From JBCCRV01 sp047619315 (GTDB taxonomy: Bacteria; Myxococcota_A; Polyangia; Polyangiales; Houyiibacteriaceae), in NCBI GenBank assembly GCA_047619315.1, contig JBLHKB010000252.1:1-9415 (forward strand): a DNA stretch of 9,415 bases, given 5' to 3'. This document shows positions 5,033 to 9,415 of this stretch, piece after piece. Made by a program: the position numbers and the translations under genes. How positions within the stretch are numbered: position 1 is the first letter of the stretch; each line of letters starts with the position of its first letter. The notes under the pieces are model-generated. The model had not been told where the DNA came from and did not search any database. It worked only from the letters and a program-made list of their open reading frames with translations.

Positions 5033-7599
5033 CTTGGTGTCCACGGCTTGTCTTCTCTCTCAGCGTTGTCTTCGCGGCGAGCGCGTGCAGTCCTGGCGGC
5101 GGCGTCACCGACCCCACGGACGACGCAGGCGGCTCGCTGGACGTGTCCGTAGATATCGGCACTCCCGCCGTCTGCGGCAACGTTGTGGCCGAGCCGGGCG
5201 AAGTGTGTGACGACGGGAACACCGCCGCCGGCGACGGCTGCGCGCCGGACTGCGCTTCGGTGGAAGAGGGGTGGTCCTGCCCAGCCGTCGGCCGGTGCAC
5301 CCTCGGCGAGGAGTGCGGCGACGGGCGTCGCGGCTCGAGTGAGGGCTGTGACGACGGCAACGAGCTGGGCAACGATGGATGTTCGAGTGAGTGCCAAGTC
5401 GAGGAGGGCTGGTTCTGCCCGACCGCCGGCGCACCTTGCGGAGCCCTCGGCTGCGGCGACGGTACCAGAGCTGGCGACGAGGCGTGTGATGACGGCAACA
5501 CGAACGACGGCGATGGCTGCTCGCGCATGTGCGTGGTGGGTGCCGGGTGGCTGTGCCCGCGTCCCGGTGAAGCGTGCATCGCGCAGGCCTGTGGTGATGG
5601 CATCGTGGCTGGCGTAGAGGCCTGTGACGACGGGAACACGAATGACGGCGACGGCTGCGCGGGCGGATGTCTCACGATCGAACCGAACTACGCGTGCCCC
5701 ACGGCCGGACGTCCCTGCGTCTCCACTGTCCGCTGCGGCGACGGCGTCGTGAGCCCTGGCGAAGCGTGCGACGATCGGAACACGGACGCCGGGGACGGTT
5801 GCTCGGCGTCGTGCGCCGTCGAGAGCGGCTGGACGTGTCCGGTGGCGGGCGCCGCGTGCCTGAGCGTCTGCGGCGACGGCGTCTTGTCGGGGCTCGAGGT
5901 GTGCGATGACGGAGACACCGCAGGCGGCGACGGCTGCAGCGGCGAGTGCACGTTGGAGGACGGCTACGTGTGCCCGACTCCAGGAGCGGCGTGCGAGACG
6001 ACGTTGTGCGGCGACGGCACGCGTGAGGGCACAGAGCAGTGCGACGACGGCAACCTACGGCCCTTCGACGGCTGCACAGAGGACTGCACCAATGAGCCGA
6101 TGTGCGATGGGGGAGTGTGCACCGCGGTCTGCGGCGACGGCGTCATCCTGCCGGGCGCGACGGCGGAGGAGTGCGACGACGGGAATGTCCGCGACGGCGA
6201 CGGCTGCTCGTCGACCTGCATGGAGGAGCCAGGCTGGAGCTGCACTATCGCACCAGAGCCACCGCCAAGCTCCCTCAACCTTCCGCTCGTCCTTCGCGAC
6301 TTCAAAGGCATCGAGTGGTACTCGCCCGGCGCGCCTCAGTTCGGGCACGTCGACTTCGACGCCTGCAACACGCGCGTTGGCCCACGCGGGGGCGGCATCA
6401 CTTTCGGGTTGGTCGAGCCCCGGCTGAACGGAAGCGGGCGCCCAGTGCTCGCGACCACGCCTCCACAGGACTGCGACGGCTACCCCGTGAGCAGCACCAC
6501 CTTCAACCGCTGGTTCGACACGGCGAGCCCGTACAACGTGGAGGAGACCGAGACCCTCGTGATGCCGGGCGCCGGCGGAACCTATTCCTACGACTCGAGG
6601 ACCGGTTGGCCAGGCAATAGCACCGCTGGATTCTACCCCCTCGACGGCGCGGGATGGGTCGGTGCCGGGTCTGAAGATCCGCGGCTCTCGTTTAACGGCC
6701 TCGGGAACGACGGGGGCCTGCATAACTTCAACTTCACCACGGAAACGCACTTCTGGTTTCAGTACGACGGGACCGAGGTGCTCCGTTTCTCCGGGGACGA
6801 TGATCTCTGGGTGTTCATCGACGGACAGCTCTGTCTTGATGTGGGTGGACTCCATGGACGCGAGGAGGCGGTCATGAACCTGAACGACCCCACGGTGGAG
6901 CCGGACCTCGCGCAGCGCAGCGTCGTCGAGTCGTGCCGAGCGCACTTGTCGAGTTTGATCAGCGCGGCAAACCCCGAGCCCCTCGTGGAGATGGTGATTT
7001 TCCACGCGGAACGCCACACGAACGGCTCAAACTTCGAACTCGAGCTGACGGGCTTTGTTCGGCAGCGCTCTTCCTGCGTCGAGCGATGCGGTGATGGTGT
7101 CCGGACGCCTGGTGAGTTTTGCGACGATGGCGTGAACGACGGCGGCTACGGGGAGTGCCTCGACTGCCGCCTCATCGACGGATTCTGTGGAGACGCCGCA
7201 CTTAACGGTCCCGAAGAATGCGACCTCGGCACAGCCCTCAACAACGCCAGCTACGGCGGCTGCAACCCCGACTGCACCTTGGGACCGCTCTGCGGCGACG
7301 GAGTCGTGCAGCCTGGTGAGGAGGTCTGCGACGACGGCGTCAACGAGGGCGGTTACGGCGGATGCGAGCCCGATTGCCAAACGCGCGGACCCTACTGCGG
7401 CAACGGCACCGTCGAGGGGCCCGAGACCTGCGATGACGGTTTACGGGACAACGACGGACGCTACGGCGGATGCAACCCCGATTGCACGCCTGCGGGCCGC
7501 TGTGGCGACAACGTCATCCAGTTGGGAGAGGGCTGCGACGATGGGAACCGAGAGAGCGGCGACGGATGCACCGCGGAGTGCACCATCGAGATCGTGTGA
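5023..7599 (+). CDS. Secreted/lipid-anchored protein: 8 DUF4215 repeats, fibro-slime domain, 5 further Cys-rich repeats
   Basis: An 858-residue export-targeted protein. Residues 1-22 look like a lipoprotein signal: RLVFSLSVVFAASAC with C22 in an A-S-A-C lipobox, weak at -3. After an acidic linker, residues 51-417 hold eight tandem repeats of 41-48 residues with the pattern CGDG-x-E-x-CDDGN-x-GDGC-x3-C-x-GW-x-CP-x-C, the DUF4215/'Myxococcus cysteine-rich repeat' type, usually six Cys each. Residues 418 to about 684 form a fibro-slime domain: VLRDFKG, HVDFD, STTFNRWFDT, FYPLDG, HNFNFTTE, GDDDLWVFIDG (591-601), DVGGLHG and FHAERHTNGSNFELELTGF. Residues 689-858 carry five shorter four-Cys repeats, four of them with YG(G/E)C-x2-(D)C in place of GDGC. 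There is no MYXO-CTERM or transmembrane sorting tail. Fibro-slime domains are known from cell-surface adhesive and matrix proteins; adhesion is therefore inferred. It overlaps the zinc-ribbon gene by 10 bp and is followed by a LamG lipoprotein. Domain calls are secure; function is not known. Confidence 0.93.
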   Translation: MYMTWCPRLVFSLSVVFAASACSPGGGVTDPTDDAGGSLDVSVDIGTPAVCGNVVAEPGEVCDDGNTAAGDGCAPDCASVEEGWSCPAVGRCTLGEECGDGRRGSSEGCDDGNELGNDGCSSECQVEEGWFCPTAGAPCGALGCGDGTRAGDEACDDGNTNDGDGCSRMCVVGAGWLCPRPGEACIAQACGDGIVAGVEACDDGNTNDGDGCAGGCLTIEPNYACPTAGRPCVSTVRCGDGVVSPGEACDDRNTDAGDGCSASCAVESGWTCPVAGAACLSVCGDGVLSGLEVCDDGDTAGGDGCSGECTLEDGYVCPTPGAACETTLCGDGTREGTEQCDDGNLRPFDGCTEDCTNEPMCDGGVCTAVCGDGVILPGATAEECDDGNVRDGDGCSSTCMEEPGWSCTIAPEPPPSSLNLPLVLRDFKGIEWYSPGAPQFGHVDFDACNTRVGPRGGGITFGLVEPRLNGSGRPVLATTPPQDCDGYPVSSTTFNRWFDTASPYNVEETETLVMPGAGGTYSYDSRTGWPGNSTAGFYPLDGAGWVGAGSEDPRLSFNGLGNDGGLHNFNFTTETHFWFQYDGTEVLRFSGDDDLWVFIDGQLCLDVGGLHGREEAVMNLNDPTVEPDLAQRSVVESCRAHLSSLISAANPEPLVEMVIFHAERHTNGSNFELELTGFVRQRSSCVERCGDGVRTPGEFCDDGVNDGGYGECLDCRLIDGFCGDAALNGPEECDLGTALNNASYGGCNPDCTLGPLCGDGVVQPGEEVCDDGVNEGGYGGCEPDCQTRGPYCGNGTVEGPETCDDGLRDNDGRYGGCNPDCTPAGRCGDNVIQLGEGCDDGNRESGDGCTAECTIEIV
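5173..6273 (+). repeat. N-terminal DUF4215 repeat array (8 copies)
   Basis: The eight repeats begin at residues 51, 98, 144, 190, 238, 283, 329 and 370 of the protein, a DNA period of about 123-144 bp. Repeats 3 and 4 share the identical 13-residue core ACDDGNTNDGDGC, yet the codons differ at five synonymous positions. That argues for protein-level conservation of old repeats rather than recent DNA duplication. Repeat 7 lacks the GW-x-CP segment, and repeat 8 has a three-residue insertion and only five Cys before the fibro-slime domain. Confidence 0.9.
7087..7596 (+). repeat. C-terminal cysteine-rich repeat array (5 copies)
   Basis: Repeats start at residues 689, 722, 757, 792 and 827, each 32-35 residues with four Cys. 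The first four have the YGGC or YGEC variant (for example YGGCNPDC) and lack the GW-x-CP half-repeat of the N-terminal array. The last returns to the GDGC form. The array runs to the stop codon. Confidence 0.88.
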
Positions 7600-7635
7600 C
7601 GGACGCTCCATCCAGGGTTTCGGGCTGACGGACTA

Positions 7636-7660
7636 AGGCCGGAGTCGGCTCTCTCGGCCT
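7636..7660 (+). terminator. Hairpin downstream of the cysteine-rich repeat protein
   Basis: AGGCCG-GAG (7636-7644) pairs with CTC-(T)-CGGCCT (7651-7660) with one bulged T and a 6-nt loop, TCGGCT, giving nine base pairs. It sits 37 bp after the stop and 41 bp before the next ATG. No T-run follows. The position suggests a transcript end or an mRNA-stability element separating the two surface-protein genes. The rest of the 101-bp spacer shows nothing else clear. Confidence 0.42.
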
Positions 7661-7700
7661 CAACACAGCTCCAGCAGGACGTGTCGTGTACCATCAGACC

Positions 7701-8867
7701 ATGAGAGCGCTCCCCCTCGCATTACTGATCGTTGCCTGCCAAGGGCAATACGACGTGCGGCTCTCCTTCGCCGATGCGTCGACCAAGGCACGCGCAGGGA
7801 GAGTTCAGGTAGCTCTGGTGGAGGACTGCGCGAGCCAGTCCGGGGGCACTGAGCCTGTAAATCCCACGCGCATCATCGAGTTCAACGTCGAAGAAGAAGC
7901 GTCTGCTCTTGGCAGCTTCGACGTGGACCGCGACTCCTATGGATTGATGTCGCGCGCGTTTGACGAGGACTGCAACGTCATCGCCTATGGCTGCACACCC
8001 GTAAGCCTGGAGGCGGGCGCCGACGGCCAGCTCGTCGTACAGCTCGCAAACACGAACCAGCCCCGCTGTTCGCCGACGGCGATGTGTTCCGGTGGTCAGT
8101 GCATCGGGATACGTGACGGCGGAGTTGACGCGCCGGACGTCGTGAATGACGCGTCGGATGCGTCGACGGACACAGGACCGGACTCGGGAGCGCTAAGCGA
8201 TGCGGGTCCGGACGTGCCAGACGCGGGCCTCCCTGGACCCGTTGCCTACTACTCGTGCGATGCATTGGCTGGCTCTTCGATGATCGATGAGAGCGGGAAC
8301 GAGCATACGGCGACGTGTACGGACTGCCCCAGCATCCAGATGGGGTCGATCCTCGGTTCGTTCTGCGTCTTCGATGGAATCCGCAGCCACTTCCGCGTGG
8401 CTCGGACCGCAGCCCTCGATCCGAGCGATGGCTTCAGCTTCTCCGCCTTCGTTCAGCCCATGGCCGTGGAGGACTCAACCATCAGCGCGATGCCCCGCGC
8501 CACGGCAAACAACAACACCTGGCAGCTCGTGACCCGCGTGGTCGGCACGGCGAGTGTTGCCACTTACATTTCCCGAGACAGCGCGGAGCGGCACCAGCTG
8601 ACTGGACCTGCGATCCCAATGGACGCCTGGACCCACATCGCCGTCACCTACAACGGCACGGTCAAACGTATTTACATTGACGGTGTGCTGACGGAAGAGA
8701 TGAATGGCGCACAAGAGTGGGACGAAATGCACGGAATACTGATCGGTGCGGACGAGAATTCCGGCTCGGTGGCGAACCACTTCGAAGGCTTCATCGACGA
8801 GATTCGTATCCATGACCGGGCCCTTGAGCCAGTCGAGGTTGCGGCATTCTTCGCCCTTGGGTCCTAG
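7701..8867 (+). CDS. LamG-domain lipoprotein with Asp/Ala-rich linker
   Basis: A 388-residue predicted lipoprotein. From ATG 7701 the protein begins MRALPLALLIVACQG, a short signal with lipobox I-V-A-C (C13), so ATG 7701 is preferred over the in-frame GTG at 7686. Residues about 16-125 form a beta-rich domain with several Cys and no recognised family. Residues about 137-180 are a disordered linker rich in Asp, Ala, Gly and Ser (for example DAGPDVPDAG), common in myxobacterial surface lipoproteins. Residues about 180-385 form a concanavalin A-like/LamG_3 domain: PVAYYSCD, DESGNEHTA, CVFDGIRSHFRV, FSFSAFVQP, WTHIAVTYNGTVKRIYIDG, ILIGAD and GFIDEIRIHDRAL. Such domains bind glycans or proteins at the cell surface, but the ligand is unknown. 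No good Shine-Dalgarno is seen. The gene lies 101 bp downstream of the fibro-slime protein in the same direction, and its stop converges with the RND gene 16 bp away. Confidence 0.9.
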   Translation: MRALPLALLIVACQGQYDVRLSFADASTKARAGRVQVALVEDCASQSGGTEPVNPTRIIEFNVEEEASALGSFDVDRDSYGLMSRAFDEDCNVIAYGCTPVSLEAGADGQLVVQLANTNQPRCSPTAMCSGGQCIGIRDGGVDAPDVVNDASDASTDTGPDSGALSDAGPDVPDAGLPGPVAYYSCDALAGSSMIDESGNEHTATCTDCPSIQMGSILGSFCVFDGIRSHFRVARTAALDPSDGFSFSAFVQPMAVEDSTISAMPRATANNNTWQLVTRVVGTASVATYISRDSAERHQLTGPAIPMDAWTHIAVTYNGTVKRIYIDGVLTEEMNGAQEWDEMHGILIGADENSGSVANHFEGFIDEIRIHDRALEPVEVAAFFALGS

Positions 8868-8888
8868 CGCGCGAAGCGCCGGCTCAGG
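8863..8888. terminator. Hairpin covering both stop codons of convergent genes
   Basis: CCT-AGC-GCGC (8863-8872) pairs with GCGC-GCT-AGG (from 8876 to 8888) around a GAA loop, with CG and C bulges on the right arm, for ten base pairs in total. It contains the TAG of the LamG gene (8865-8867) and the TGA complement of the RND gene (8884-8886). It could serve as a compact bidirectional transcript end, although no T-run is present on either strand. Confidence 0.35.
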
Positions 8889-9415
8889 TCAGCGCGTCGG
8901 CAGCTTCTTCCATCTTGGTGTCACCGCCCCAGCGGGCTAAGAGCGCCGGCACCACGATCATGTTGAGCACCGTCGAGGTGGTCAGCCCCGTCAAGATCAC
9001 CAGCGCCATCGGCGCCTGAATCTCGCTGCCGGGCTGACCAATGGCCAACGCCAAGGGCAGCAGCCCAAGTCCCGCCGTCACCGCCGTCATCAGGATCGGT
9101 GCGAGCCGCTCCGTCGCGCTCTGAGACACCGCGAGGACTCGCTCGACGCCTTCCAGTTCGAGATCCCGGGTACGCGTCGCGAGCAGAATTCCATTTCGCG
9201 TCGCTATGCCAAAGAGCGTGATGAAACCGATGATGCTCGCCACGGAAAGAATGCCTCCGCCGATGAAGACGCCGACCACTCCGCCGGCCAGGGCCAAGGG
9301 CAGGTTGACCAACACGATGGCGGAGCGCCGAAGGCTCTTGAGCGTCGCGAAGACGATGATGGCGATGCCAAAGATGGCGAAGAGTCCGAAGAGCATGAGA
9401 CGGGATCCCGCCGCC
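8884..9415 (-). CDS. RND-family efflux permease, C-terminal fragment (5' end cut by window edge)
   Basis: This is the last 177 or so residues of an inner-membrane resistance-nodulation-division proton/substrate antiporter. Reading on the minus strand from the window edge, the frame is open (...GSRLMLFGLFAIFGIAI) and shows four hydrophobic segments. Between them lies the RND block SVASIIGFITLFGIATRNGILL and then ERLAPILMTAVTAGLGLLPLAL, GSEIQAPMALVILTGLTTST and MIVVPALLARWG, ending ADALT. The GFITLFGIATRNGILL and PGSEIQ-PMA-VI-GGL-like wording is closest to heavy-metal/CzcA-type (HME) RND permeases, but the proton-relay helix (TM4) lies outside the window, so substrate class is not decided. The apparent ATG at 9394-9396 is internal; the real start is beyond 9415. 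Membrane-fusion and outer-membrane partners are not in view. It converges on the LamG gene with 16 bp between stops. Confidence 0.92.
   Translation of the reverse strand, partial: AAGSRLMLFGLFAIFGIAIIVFATLKSLRRSAIVLVNLPLALAGGVVGVFIGGGILSVASIIGFITLFGIATRNGILLATRTRDLELEGVERVLAVSQSATERLAPILMTAVTAGLGLLPLALAIGQPGSEIQAPMALVILTGLTTSTVLNMIVVPALLARWGGDTKMEEAADALT

Noticed and set aside
4603..5397. Minus-strand ORF of 264 codons covering the gap and the zinc-ribbon gene
   Set aside because: Translation is Arg/Ala/His-rich and low complexity; it opposes a helix-plus-zinc-ribbon protein and the start of the repeat protein.
5010..5675. Minus-strand ORF of 221 codons, Pro/Ser-rich and repetitive
   Set aside because: It is the mirror of the DUF4215 repeats: biased codons such as GAC and GGC leave the opposite frame open and make an apparent Pro/Ser repeat.
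5173..6273. Regular period of about 135 bp considered as a CRISPR-like or minisatellite array
   Set aside because: The repeats are in frame, differ synonymously and encode a known cysteine-rich domain; there are no constant DNA repeats with variable spacers.
6055..7017. Minus-strand ORF of 320 codons
   Set aside because: Antisense to the fibro-slime domain, whose sense-strand motifs are unmistakable; the antisense product has no recognisable motif.
9394..9396. ATG as the true start of the RND protein
   Set aside because: The frame continues open to the window edge and RND permeases are about 1000 residues, so this Met is internal.

Overview
The window looks like a chromosomal segment from a high-GC member of the Myxococcota, most likely near Polyangiales/Sandaracinaceae. 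This is inferred from three things: strongly GC-rich third codon positions, a secreted protein built from DUF4215-type 'Myxococcus cysteine-rich' repeats around a fibro-slime domain, and a lipoprotein with an Asp/Ala/Gly-rich linker before a LamG fold. There are no RNA genes, insertion sequences, CRISPR arrays or phage genes that I can support.

Layout. Positions 1-1035 (minus) hold the N-terminal 345 residues of a RecQ-family helicase, cut by the window edge. A short divergent intergenic region with an 11-bp direct repeat separates it from a plus-strand pair. That pair is an uncharacterised two-helix membrane protein (1130-1867) and an endonuclease/exonuclease/phosphatase-fold enzyme whose motifs match tyrosyl-DNA phosphodiesterase 2 (1912-2685). 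After a strong post-stop hairpin comes an FAD-dependent oxidoreductase of the carotenoid desaturase/isomerase type (2777-4234). Positions 4235-4696 contain no confident gene, but do hold interleaved inverted repeats, a perfect TATAAT, and a possible 52-codon ORF ending inside another inverted repeat.

From 4697 the content changes to envelope functions. A small membrane-anchored zinc-ribbon protein (4697-5032) overlaps the start of a large secreted or lipid-anchored protein (5023-7599). That protein has eight DUF4215 repeats, a fibro-slime domain, then five more repeats of a mostly different subtype. A LamG-domain lipoprotein (7701-8867) follows. On the minus strand, converging on it, is the C-terminal end of an RND efflux permease (8884-9415, partial).

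How they work together. RecQ and the TDP2-like enzyme could both serve DNA repair, but they are divergently transcribed, so this is only a neighbourhood hint. The two surface proteins at 5023 and 7701 plausibly act at the cell surface in adhesion or glycan binding. I see no obvious new multi-gene system. The observations most worth following are the TDP2-like nuclease, the two-subtype repeat/fibro-slime architecture, the structured gap at 4235-4690, and the recurrence of hairpins on or near stop codons.
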